From: Rhizorhabdus sp.
GTDB lineage: Bacteria; Pseudomonadota; Alphaproteobacteria; Sphingomonadales; Sphingomonadaceae
NCBI GenBank assembly: GCA_004297635.1
Contig: SCUQ01000297.1
Coordinates: 1 to 13,867 of the forward strand
Length of the DNA stretch: 13,867 bases
Reading direction: 5' to 3'
Below are positions 6,848 through 13,859 of this stretch, in pieces. The stretch's first letter is position 1; the number at the start of each line of letters is the position of its first letter. Position numbers and translations under genes: made by a program. The notes under the pieces were generated by a model. That model saw nothing but the letters and a program-made list of their open reading frames with translations, was not told the origin of the DNA and searched no databases.

Positions 6848-8031
6848 GCGTGCGGATCATCATCGTCCTGCTGGCGCTCCCGCTGTTCCTGCTGCTTGCC
6901 GCGGCGAACAGCCTGTTGCTCTACCAGCAGGAGGTCGACGACGTGGAGCAGGGCCTGCGGGGCGAAGCGCTCGCGGCGGCGGTGACGGTCGCCGAATTCG
7001 CCCGTGGCATGGATGATCCCGTCGCGGAGCTGGCCCGGCCCGCCCGGCTCGCCGCGATCCGCGCCGCCGGCGCGAAGATTCCGGGGCTCGACGCCCTCTA
7101 CCTCGCCGCACCCGACGGCCGCATTCTCAACCTGCTCGATCGGCCCGCGATCGTCCGATACAGCCTCAAGGCGCCTGAGCGACCGATCATCGTCGGCGAC
7201 TGGCACGACGATGCGCGCCAACCGCTGATCGCTGCGCGTGCGCCCGCCGGCCGGGGTTATGTGGCTGTCGCGGATATCGATGCGACGCCGCTCACCCGGC
7301 GCGCCTTCCATCTGAAGCGGCTGTCGGCCGCGCTGATCGCCGGTTCGGCGGCCCTGGCGATCCTGCTCGGGCTGGTCGTCGCCACGCGTGTGACGCGCGA
7401 ATTCCGCCGGACGCGGTCGATCATCGCATCGCATGGCGGCGACGTGCCCGGCGAGGCACTCGGCATCCGTGAGGTGCGCGACCTAGCCGATGCCATCGGC
7501 CTGATCGACAAGAGCGTGACCGCCGAGCAGGCCCGGCTGGACGACGGGAGCGAACCGGATCTCGCCGCCGCCATTGCCTCGCTGCGCGAGCAACATTTCC
7601 CCGACATCTCGGAAAGCCGCGACGGTATCGAACTGTCGATCCGTTCGCTGCCGAGGGCTGCGGCCGGCGCTTTTCACCTCCATCGGATCGAGGACGGCCG
7701 CTGCACCGTCATCCTGGGAATGGTGGACGGCGCCCCGGCCGAAGCCCTGGCCTCGGCCATCGCGATGCGGGATTATGTCATGGCGGGCGCAGCCGGAGAT
7801 TTCGAGACGCGGCTGGAGCTGGCCGCGCTGGCCTTCGGCGCGGAGTGGACGAAGACGACTGTCACCGGCGCGCAGCCGATGGCCGTCGCGTTACGGGACG
7901 AGGCCGGCGCGATCGGCGCCTATCTGGGCCATGTCCCCGATCTCGATCCCGACAGCCTCACGGCCGATCTCGCGATTCTCTATCCCGATGCCGGTATCGT
8001 CGCGGCGGCGCGGCCGATCCCGCGGGGATGA
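6844..8031 (+). CDS. Two-TM sensor with degenerate SpoIIE-like phosphatase domain (predicted pseudophosphatase)
   Basis: I chose the ATG at 6844, which overlaps the previous stop as ATGA; the frame is open much further upstream, but that part lies under other genes. The 395-residue protein has TM1 (4-26), a periplasmic sensor (27-159), TM2 (160-181), a short HAMP-like linker and a cytoplasmic domain (about 235-395). That domain follows the order of the intact SpoIIE phosphatase in this window: LREQHFPDI matches the IQLGMLPRQFPAF region; AAAGAFHLHRIEDGRCTVIL (272-291) matches EVGGDLYNYGMIDENRMFFV; LGMVDGAPAEAL (291-302) matches IGDVSGKGVPAAL; and LAILYPDAGIVAA (376-388) matches LVLFTDGVSEA. 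Two metal-binding Asp positions are Ala276 and Met293, and the domain is clearly shorter. Catalysis is therefore unlikely. A role as a binding or scaffold protein for the STAS partner is inference. Its stop lies only three bases from the convergent STAS gene's stop. Confidence 0.87.
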   Translation: MSVRIIIVLLALPLFLLLAAANSLLLYQQEVDDVEQGLRGEALAAAVTVAEFARGMDDPVAELARPARLAAIRAAGAKIPGLDALYLAAPDGRILNLLDRPAIVRYSLKAPERPIIVGDWHDDARQPLIAARAPAGRGYVAVADIDATPLTRRAFHLKRLSAALIAGSAALAILLGLVVATRVTREFRRTRSIIASHGGDVPGEALGIREVRDLADAIGLIDKSVTAEQARLDDGSEPDLAAAIASLREQHFPDISESRDGIELSIRSLPRAAAGAFHLHRIEDGRCTVILGMVDGAPAEALASAIAMRDYVMAGAAGDFETRLELAALAFGAEWTKTTVTGAQPMAVALRDEAGAIGAYLGHVPDLDPDSLTADLAILYPDAGIVAAARPIPRG

Positions 8032-8034
8032 GGT

Positions 8035-8367
8035 TCAGCCCAGTTTCGCCAGTGCCGCCTCGACATCGGGCTCGATCGTGAAGATCTTCGAGAAACCGCT
8101 GATATCGAACACTTCGCGCACCGCCGGCGCCACCCCGGTGATCGTCAGGCTGTGGCCGGCCGCCTTGGCCGCCTTGGCGCCGATCAGCAAAACGCGCAGC
8201 CCCGCCGAACTGACATAGGGGACATTGCCGAGGTCCAGCACCACCGCGCCGTTCTCCTTGACGCGGGCCGGCAGTACCGCCTCGAGCGCGCCTGCCGTGC
8301 TGCTGTCGAGCCGCCCGGCCGCCGAAATCACGAGCGCGCCGTCTCGGCTATTTTCGCTGATGTCCAT
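8035..8367 (-). CDS. STAS-domain anti-sigma factor antagonist (RsbV/SpoIIAA-like)
   Basis: A 110-residue single-domain STAS protein. The family pattern is clear: DGALVISAAGRLDSSTAGAL at residues 9-28, then AVVLDLGNVPYVSSAGLRVL (41-60). The conserved phosphorylatable serine is most likely S54, with S53 adjacent; the Asp often found before it is replaced, as in many proteins with a 'Y-[IV]-S-S-A-G-L-R' motif. By family knowledge the unphosphorylated form binds the kinase and frees that kinase's target, and a SpoIIE phosphatase regenerates it. I preferred the ATG at 8367 (MDISENS) because the domain begins there. An in-frame ATG at 8412 would add 15 residues, and neither start has a strong ribosome binding site. 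It is divergent from the kinase gene at 8492 and convergent with the pseudophosphatase gene. Confidence 0.92.
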   Translation of the reverse strand: MDISENSRDGALVISAAGRLDSSTAGALEAVLPARVKENGAVVLDLGNVPYVSSAGLRVLLIGAKAAKAAGHSLTITGVAPAVREVFDISGFSKIFTIEPDVEAALAKLG

Positions 8368-8491
8368 CTGGTCTAGAATCCGATCCGGGCCGCCTGTTCG
8401 GCATAGCTGCATATCAGGAGTGGATGTCCATTTTCCACACGATTATCGCCGAAGCGGTTCCGGGCGGCACGATGGGGCCGGACGGTGAAGC
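8368..8491. promoter_or_regulatory. Divergent intergenic region between STAS and kinase genes
   Basis: About 124 bases that must drive two divergent partner-switch genes. On the minus strand GGAAC (complement of 8457-8461) is followed after 15 bases by CGTG (complement of about 8438-8441). This is close to, but not the same as, the alphaproteobacterial EcfG general-stress promoter (GGAAC, 16-17 bases, CGTT). A GATAAT-like hexamer lies between them. On the plus strand GGTGAAG just before 8492 can serve as ribosome binding site. The promoter reading is tentative. Confidence 0.3.
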
Positions 8492-8893
8492 ATGACCGCC
8501 GCTAGCTTCACGCGCCGGCAACGCGCGACCGAGGCCGACCTTCCGGCCCTGATAGGCGCGATCGAGGACTGGCTGGAGCACGCCGGCGTTCCGCCCGCAG
8601 ACGTCGCGCGGCTGATGATCGCCTTCGACGAGGTACTCAGCAATATCGCCCATCATGGCGGCGGCACCGTCGACCTGGCCATCACCAGCGACGCCGGCGC
8701 CGTGACCGCGGTGATCGCGGACGACGGCCCTCCGTTCGACCCGCTCGCCCTGCCCGCCCCCGACACCAGTCTTGGGATCGACGAGCGCGCGGTCGGCGGG
8801 CTCGGCATCCACCTCGTCCGGGAAATGATGGACGAGGTCCGCTACGCCTATGATCACGGGCGCAACATGCTGACATTCCGCAAGACTTTCTGA
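8492..8893 (+). CDS. Anti-sigma-type serine kinase, HATPase_c_2 (RsbW/SpoIIAB-like)
   Basis: A 133-residue single-domain GHKL ATPase of the RsbW type. The N-box is FDEVLSNIAHHG (45-56), with E47 as likely catalytic base and N51 for magnesium. The G1 box is IADDGPPFDP (75-84) and the G2 box is VGGLGIHLVREM (101-112). There is no phospho-acceptor histidine and no membrane segment, as expected for the family. By family knowledge these proteins phosphorylate their STAS antagonist and sequester a target, classically a sigma factor but in other systems a cyclase or response regulator. The divergent STAS neighbour is the likely partner. The ATG at 8492 follows GGTGAAG, and an in-frame stop lies just upstream, which fixes the start. 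It is followed 41 bases later by the SET-domain gene. Confidence 0.92.
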   Translation: MTAASFTRRQRATEADLPALIGAIEDWLEHAGVPPADVARLMIAFDEVLSNIAHHGGGTVDLAITSDAGAVTAVIADDGPPFDPLALPAPDTSLGIDERAVGGLGIHLVREMMDEVRYAYDHGRNMLTFRKTF

Positions 8894-8934
8894 GCGTTTC
8901 GCGCTAGCCTGACCGCCTTGCGAAAGGGTTGCCG

Positions 8935-9399
8935 ATGACATCTGCGCCGGAGTGGGCAACGGCACGGACCATGGACGACGAGGCGCTGGAGGTGCTCCGC
9001 ATCGACGAGCGTCGCGGCCTTGGCGTGCGTGCGCGACGGGGCTTCGCGGCGGGCGAGGTCATGCATCGCTTCGCGGGTGTGGTCGGCGAGACGATCTGCC
9101 AGCACAGCCTTCAGGTCGATGCCGAGCGGCATATCAGCGGCACCCGCTATATCGGCTATCTCAGCCATGGCTGCGATCCCAACGCGCGGCTCGACATGGC
9201 CGGCTTCGCGCTGATCGCATTGCGCGCGATCGCCCCCGGCGAGATCGTGACGATCGACTATGCCGCGACCGAGGACCGCCTCCACCGCCAGTTCGCCTGC
9301 ACCTGCGGCGCGGCCGTCTGTCGCGGCTGGATTCATGGCCGGGGCGAAGGCCCCGATGCCCGGGGCATGGCCTGGCGCGCGGATCATGATGTCGCCTGA
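8935..9399 (+). CDS. Small SET-domain protein (putative protein lysine methyltransferase)
   Basis: A 154-residue protein made almost entirely of a SET fold with a post-SET-like tail. The N-terminal strand is RRGLGVRARRGFAAGEVMHR (26-45), matching the 'G-x-G-[VL]-x-A-x-x-x-[IF]-x-x-G-E' opening of SET domains. LSHGCDPNARL (76-86) corresponds to the SAM-binding N-H-S-C-x-P-N motif, with Ser for the first Asn. IAPGEIVTIDYA (99-110) corresponds to G-E-E-[IL]-x-x-x-Y. A CTCGAAVCRG cluster (121-130) matches the post-SET C-x-C-x(4)-C. By family knowledge it should transfer methyl groups from SAM to lysine; the substrate is unknown. The ATG at 8935 has a GAAAGG site about seven bases upstream; a TTG at 8929 is the alternative. 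It overlaps the decarboxylase-like gene by 14 bases. Confidence 0.87.
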   Translation: MTSAPEWATARTMDDEALEVLRIDERRGLGVRARRGFAAGEVMHRFAGVVGETICQHSLQVDAERHISGTRYIGYLSHGCDPNARLDMAGFALIALRAIAPGEIVTIDYAATEDRLHRQFACTCGAAVCRGWIHGRGEGPDARGMAWRADHDVA

Positions 9400-10594
9400 A
9401 TGGTGGACGCGCGATGACCTGCGGCGCGGCACCGACGGCAGGCTGATCTTCGCGGGCCACGATGTCGCGGCGCTGGCGGCGGAGCATGACCGTCCCCTCT
9501 TCCTCTACAATGGCGCCCGCATCCGCGCCAACGCCGCCCGGCTTCGCGCCGCCCTGGCCGTCTCGGGCTGCGCGCACCGGCTCTATTATGCGATGAAGTG
9601 CAACCGCTTCCCCCCGCTGCTCCGCATGCTGGCGGCCGAAGGCGGGATCGGCATCGACATCTGCTCGCCCGACGAGATGGATCTGGCCATCGCCTGCGGT
9701 TTCGCGCCCGGCGACATCAGCTTCACCGGCACCGCCGTGGCCCCGCGCGATCTCGATCGGCTGCTCGCCCGCCCCGATCTCCACATCAACTGCGACTCGC
9801 TCGCCCAGATCCGGATGATCGGCGAGCGCACGCCGGGCCGGACGATCGGCATCCGGGTCAATCCCGGCCTCGGCACGGGCTATGGCGACAGCGCGCGGCT
9901 CACCTATGCCGGGGAACGCACCACCAAATTCGGTATCTATCGGGAACAATGGGCGGACGCGCTCGGTCTCGCCGCGCGCTATGGACTGACCGTCTCGACC
10001 ATCCATTTCCATGTCGGCTGCGGCTATCTCTCGCAACAGCTGGACGCCTGGGACGCCGCGGTCGGCGAAGCCGCCAGCTTCCTCGCCGATCTTCCGCAGG
10101 CGACCACGGTGAACATCGGCGGCGGCCTGGGCCTGCCGCATCGCGCGGGCGAGCCACCGCTCGATCTCGCCCGCTGGTCGGCGATCATCGCGCGGCATTT
10201 CGGCGGACGCGGCCTCACCGTCGCCGTCGAGCCGGGCGACTATCTGGTCAAGGATGCCGGGCTGCTGCTGCTCTCGGTCGTGTGGGTCGAGCGCAAGCGC
10301 GACACGCTGTTCGTCGCGGTTGACGGCGGCTTCAACCTCCATCCCGAACCGGCCCATTACGATCTGCCGTGCGAGCCTGTCGCCTGCACCGTGCGGGAGC
10401 CGGACCCAAGCCGCTGGCACGCCGTCACGGTCGCCGGCAACATCAACGAGGCGCTCGACCTCTGGGCCGAGGACCATCCCATGCCGCCGCTGCGCGAAGG
10501 TGATCGGATCGCGCTGATCAATGCGGGCGGCTATGGTTCGGCGATGAGTTCGAACCACTGCATGCGCGGCGACTTCGTCGAACTGCTGATCTGA
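9386..10594 (+). CDS. Fold-type III PLP-dependent decarboxylase-like protein (DapDC/ODC family)
   Basis: A 402-residue protein of the alanine-racemase-fold decarboxylases. The PLP lysine is K71 in YYAMKCN. IHFHVGCG (206-213) and the glycine loop NIGGGLGLP (243-251) hold the cofactor. GGYGSAMSSNHCMRGDF (381-397) matches the C-terminal 'G-A-Y-x-x-x-M-x-S-x-Y-N' motif. Two motifs depart from classical enzymes: the phosphate-binding EPGR is EPGD (282-285), and the C-[DE]-S-x-D loop carrying the essential Cys from the partner subunit reads NINEALD (352-358). The substrate, and even decarboxylation, are therefore uncertain; diaminopimelate, ornithine and lysine types are possible relatives. I chose the ATG at 9386 (GGATC before it); 9389 is equally possible. 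It overlaps the SET gene by 14 bases and should be translated with it. Confidence 0.88.
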   Translation: MMSPEWWTRDDLRRGTDGRLIFAGHDVAALAAEHDRPLFLYNGARIRANAARLRAALAVSGCAHRLYYAMKCNRFPPLLRMLAAEGGIGIDICSPDEMDLAIACGFAPGDISFTGTAVAPRDLDRLLARPDLHINCDSLAQIRMIGERTPGRTIGIRVNPGLGTGYGDSARLTYAGERTTKFGIYREQWADALGLAARYGLTVSTIHFHVGCGYLSQQLDAWDAAVGEAASFLADLPQATTVNIGGGLGLPHRAGEPPLDLARWSAIIARHFGGRGLTVAVEPGDYLVKDAGLLLLSVVWVERKRDTLFVAVDGGFNLHPEPAHYDLPCEPVACTVREPDPSRWHAVTVAGNINEALDLWAEDHPMPPLREGDRIALINAGGYGSAMSSNHCMRGDFVELLI

Positions 10595-10597
10595 TCT

Positions 10598-10617
10598 CCC
10601 TCCCCGCACGGGGAAGG
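10598..10617. terminator. Palindromic hairpin between convergent genes (likely bidirectional terminator or short repeat)
   Basis: CCCTCCCC, loop GCAC, GGGGAAGG forms a GC-rich stem with one mismatch, between the stops of the decarboxylase-like gene and the convergent GGDEF-EAL gene. No U-tract follows. Similar 'CTCCCTCCCCG...GGGGAGG' palindromes are common between genes in sphingomonads (recalled, not checked), so it may be one copy of a dispersed repeat. Confidence 0.4.
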
Positions 10618-10623
10618 CGGCGG

Positions 10624-12849
10624 CTATGCCCCGGCCTGCGCGGCCAGGAAGCGCGCCTCGATGTCGGCCATGTCGAGCGGCCTCGCCAGCAGAAAGCCCT
10701 GCAGCGCAGCGCAGCCGATACTGGTCAGGAACAGCCGCTGCTGCTCGGTCTCGACTCCCTCGGCGGTGGTCTCCAGCCCGCTGAGCCGGGCCAGGCCGAC
10801 AATCGCCTGGATCACCGGGCTGCCGGGTTTGCCCGGCTGGATCGTCGACACGAAGCTCTGGTCGATCTTGACCCGATCGACCTCCAGCCCGGCGAGATGC
10901 TTGAACGAGGAATAGCCGGTGCCGAAATCGTCCAGCGCGATCCGCACGCCGACATCGCGCAGCCAGCCGAGGCTGCTGCGGCATTTCTCGCTGCTGTCGA
11001 GAAAACTGGTCTCGGTGATCTCCAGCTCGAGCCGGGCGGGCGAAAGCCGCGTGCGCTTCAGGATCGAGAACACCCGCTCGGCGAGCGCCGCGTTGCGAAG
11101 CTGCACCGCCGACAGGTTGACCGAGATCGTTCCGGTCGGCCAGCGCGCCGCGGCCAGGCAGGCCTGCTCCAGCACCCATTCGTTGAGTGTTTCGATCAGC
11201 CCGCATTCCTCGGCGATCGGGATGAACTGATCGGGCAGCATCGTTCCGCGATCGGCATGCTGCCAGCGGATCAGCGCCTCCGCGCCGATCAGTGCGCCCG
11301 TTCGGGCCTCGAAATAGGGCTGGTAGACGATATCCAGCCCTTCGCCGGTGCGCATCGCCTCGCGCAGATCGGCCTCGATCCCGTTGCGGTCGCGGACCCG
11401 CTCTCCCATCGCGGCGGTGTAGAAGGCATGGCGACGGCGCCCGCCGCGCTTGGCTTCGTACAGCGCGATGTCGGCGGCCCGCACCAGATCGACCGGGCTG
11501 CCCGCATCCCGCGGCGCCACCGCGATGCCGATGCTCGCACCGATCAGCACCTCGCCATCGCCCAGGTCAATAGGGCGGGCCAGCGCGCGATGGATGCCAC
11601 GGGCCAGCGTCTCGGCCGATGTCGCCGCCGGATCGCCGAAATGGATGATCGCGAACTCGTCGCCGCCCAGTCGGGCGACCACGTCATCGGGCGCGATATC
11701 CGACAGGATGCGGGACAGCGCGCAGATCAGCTGGTCGCCGGTCGGGTGCCCGAAATGATCGTTGACGTTCTTGAAGTGATCGAGATCGACATAGAGCAGC
11801 GCGAGCGATCGGCCGCCCTCCGCCACCCGCGCCAGCTCGATGCCGAGCCGCTTGTCGAACAGCGCGCGGTTGGCGAGGCTGGTCAGCGGATCATGGTCGG
11901 CCAGATGCTGGGCGCGCGACGTGGCGGCGCTGAGCTGGAGGGTGCTGAACCGTATGCGGCGCAGCAGCCATGTGACGATCGCGAACACGATGATGAGCGA
12001 GGCACCCAGCGCGGGGGCGACCTGACCGAGCATCGCCGTGCCGGGCAGGAAGGGCTCCCACACGAAATAGCCGAGCAGCGAGCCGCTGCGCGTACGCAGG
12101 GCAACGCGGCTCAGCCCCGGATCGTCGGGCAGCTTCGCTGCGAAGCGCCCGCCGCCCAGCTCATAGCGGCCGGCGATATCCGCAATGAAACTGCCGTCGA
12201 GGTAGCGGATGCTGACATGGATATATTCGCTGCCAGGACGCTGCGGGCGCTCGCCGGTATCGGAAACGATCGGCTTGGCGCTGACGATGGCGGGATGGCC
12301 GTTGATCATGCCGAGGTCGATCGCCCCCGGCGTGAGCACGGCGCTGGCGCGGCGAATGGGCAGACCGTTGCGCATGCGGACGCGCAGCTCGGTCAGCAGA
12401 GGCTGAGCGGTGATGCGGACGAGCCGGGCGGCGCCGGCGATATCGTCGCGCCGGCCTTCCCGCATCGCGTAGATCAGCCGATCGTTCGGATCGACGATCA
12501 TGATCTCGTCGTGGCCGTAATAGCTGTGAAACCAGATGCCGAGATTGTCATCGAGCCATCGGAGGTCGATCGGTCGCTTGCGCAGCTCGTCGACGCTGTC
12601 GTCCCAGACCGTCGCGGCCTCCTGATCATGGGCGATCGACCGGAAATTCTGTTCCAGCACCGTCGCGATCAGCTTCTGCTGGCGCGCGATCGACAGCTCG
12701 TCGGCCTTGCGGGCGGCGACCAGCATGAAGCCGGCGAGCAACGCCGCCATCAGCAGGACGATCACGACCGAGCGGATGATGATCTGCGGCACGAACGCTT
12801 CGTGCCGCTCGCTGGAGACGAGCGCGCCAAGGCGCCGGAGACGCTCCAT
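10624..12849 (-). CDS. Membrane CHASE4-GGDEF-EAL cyclic-di-GMP turnover protein
   Basis: A 741-residue protein: TM1 (about 21-45), a periplasmic CHASE4-type sensor (about 60-260, with ATVWDDSV and LGIWFHSYYGHDEIMIVDP), TM2 (about 275-297), GGDEF (about 315-475) and EAL (about 490-735). The cyclase motif GGDEF (395-399) is intact. The inhibitory site R-x-x-D, expected five residues before it, reads APDD, so product inhibition is probably absent. EAL residues look complete: EALIRW (524-529), SVNLS, ELEITET, IALDDFGTGYSS (with DD at 640-641), VKIDQ and TAEGVETE. Both synthesis and hydrolysis of c-di-GMP are therefore possible; which dominates cannot be told from sequence. I chose the ATG at 12849; a TTG at 12870 would add seven residues. 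Neither has a strong ribosome binding site. It ends by convergence with the decarboxylase-like gene. Confidence 0.92.
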   Translation of the reverse strand: MERLRRLGALVSSERHEAFVPQIIIRSVVIVLLMAALLAGFMLVAARKADELSIARQQKLIATVLEQNFRSIAHDQEAATVWDDSVDELRKRPIDLRWLDDNLGIWFHSYYGHDEIMIVDPNDRLIYAMREGRRDDIAGAARLVRITAQPLLTELRVRMRNGLPIRRASAVLTPGAIDLGMINGHPAIVSAKPIVSDTGERPQRPGSEYIHVSIRYLDGSFIADIAGRYELGGGRFAAKLPDDPGLSRVALRTRSGSLLGYFVWEPFLPGTAMLGQVAPALGASLIIVFAIVTWLLRRIRFSTLQLSAATSRAQHLADHDPLTSLANRALFDKRLGIELARVAEGGRSLALLYVDLDHFKNVNDHFGHPTGDQLICALSRILSDIAPDDVVARLGGDEFAIIHFGDPAATSAETLARGIHRALARPIDLGDGEVLIGASIGIAVAPRDAGSPVDLVRAADIALYEAKRGGRRRHAFYTAAMGERVRDRNGIEADLREAMRTGEGLDIVYQPYFEARTGALIGAEALIRWQHADRGTMLPDQFIPIAEECGLIETLNEWVLEQACLAAARWPTGTISVNLSAVQLRNAALAERVFSILKRTRLSPARLELEITETSFLDSSEKCRSSLGWLRDVGVRIALDDFGTGYSSFKHLAGLEVDRVKIDQSFVSTIQPGKPGSPVIQAIVGLARLSGLETTAEGVETEQQRLFLTSIGCAALQGFLLARPLDMADIEARFLAAQAGA

Positions 12850-12954
12850 CACCAAGACATCGGCTCGCAACGCAGCAACATTACCGGATCATCGTCCCCC
12901 TGCGGATCGATCTACTCCGAAAATTGCCCGAAAGCCACCGCCCAGCGCTGCCGG

Positions 12955-13125
12955 CTATCGCGGGCGCAACGCCTCGTCGATCGCCTGCGCTTCGCGATCG
13001 AACATCGCGGCCATCGCGGTCAGGCGGTCCCGCTCGGCCTGATCGTCCGCATTATGGGCCAGGAGACGGGCTTTGGCCGCTTCCCGGCGCAGTCGCGCCG
13101 CAGATCCGTTGGAGGCATCGGCCAT
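12955..13125 (-). CDS. Small uncharacterised protein (56 residues)
   Basis: A short reading frame, MADASNGSAARLRREAAKAR..., ending in AQAIDEALRPR and a TAG stop. It is charged, soluble and probably wholly alpha-helical, with alternating Arg/Glu/Ala and a segment ERDRLTAMAAMFDREAQAID (31-50) of coiled-coil character. There are no cysteines and no membrane segment. The ATG at 13125 lies five bases after the stop of the dienelactone-hydrolase gene on the same strand, so the two are very likely co-transcribed and translationally coupled. That spacing and the helical, non-random composition argue for a real gene. Function is unknown. Confidence 0.65.
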   Translation of the reverse strand: MADASNGSAARLRREAAKARLLAHNADDQAERDRLTAMAAMFDREAQAIDEALRPR

Positions 13126-13130
13126 GGCGA

Positions 13131-13859
13131 TCAGGCGGCCTTCTCAAAGATTTCGTCGAAGAATGCCAGCATCTCCGCCCAGGAGCGCCGATCGGCGGCG
13201 GCGTCATAGCGGGCGAATTCGGGCATGCCCATCGCATCCGCATCGGGGTTCGTATAGCTGTGAACGACGCCGCCATAGAGGTGCATCCGCCAGTCGACGC
13301 CGGCGGCCCGCATCTCGGCCTCGAAACCGGCGCGCATCTCGGGCGGAATGCCCGGATCGTCGGCGCCCAGCAGCACCAGGATCTTCGCCCGGATATTCGC
13401 GGCGTCCTCGGGCCGCTTGGTCCGCAGCCCGCTGTGGAAACCGACGACGGCGGCGATCGGATTGCCGTCCCGCGCCAGTTCCAGCGACATGGTGCCGCCG
13501 AAGCAGAAACCGATCGAGGCGATCCGCGCCGCATCCACCCCCGGCTGCGCCAGCAGCGCATCGAGCCCGCCCTTCGCCCGGGCCCGGACCCGCTCGGGCG
13601 CCTCGAACAGGGCGCCCAGCTCGGCCATCATCGCATTGCGGTCGGTCATGATCCGGCCCTGGCCATGAAGATCGCAGGCAAGTGCCGCATAGCCGAGCTC
13701 GGCCAATTTCCTGGCCTTGCCCTTGGCATGGTCGCCCAGGCCGAATGCTTCGGGGAAAACGAGCACGCCGGGGCGCGAACCCGCACGGCTGTCGTCGACA
13801 TAGAGATGGCTCTCCATGACGAGGCCGTCGGCTTCGTAGCTCAGAATATCGCCGCGCAT
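13131..13859 (-). CDS. Dienelactone hydrolase family protein
   Basis: A 242-residue alpha/beta hydrolase of the dienelactone hydrolase (DLH) family, of normal length. The Cys-His-Asp triad is visible: C119 in GFCFGG, D167 or D168 in LLGADDPGIP, and H200 in GGVVHSYTNPDA. E36 (FPEAFG) matches the glutamate that orients the nucleophile in characterised DLHs. Those enzymes hydrolyse dienelactone in chlorocatechol breakdown, but many paralogues act on other esters or lactones, and no aromatic-degradation genes lie nearby, so the substrate is open. No signal peptide is seen, so it is cytoplasmic. The ATG at 13859 is preceded by GGAGA with good spacing, which fixes the start. The small gene at 12955-13125 follows five bases downstream. 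Confidence 0.94.
   Translation of the reverse strand: MRGDILSYEADGLVMESHLYVDDSRAGSRPGVLVFPEAFGLGDHAKGKARKLAELGYAALACDLHGQGRIMTDRNAMMAELGALFEAPERVRARAKGGLDALLAQPGVDAARIASIGFCFGGTMSLELARDGNPIAAVVGFHSGLRTKRPEDAANIRAKILVLLGADDPGIPPEMRAGFEAEMRAAGVDWRMHLYGGVVHSYTNPDADAMGMPEFARYDAAADRRSWAEMLAFFDEIFEKAA

Noticed and set aside
9161..11206. 681-residue minus-strand open frame
   Set aside because: It runs antisense to the SET, decarboxylase-like and part of the GGDEF-EAL genes, has shadow composition (rich in Arg, Gly, Asp, His) and no domain.
10897..13209. 770-residue plus-strand open frame
   Set aside because: It is the antisense shadow of the GGDEF-EAL gene, the small gene and the hydrolase end. 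Such long shadows are expected in GC-rich DNA, and its composition is low in hydrophobic core residues.
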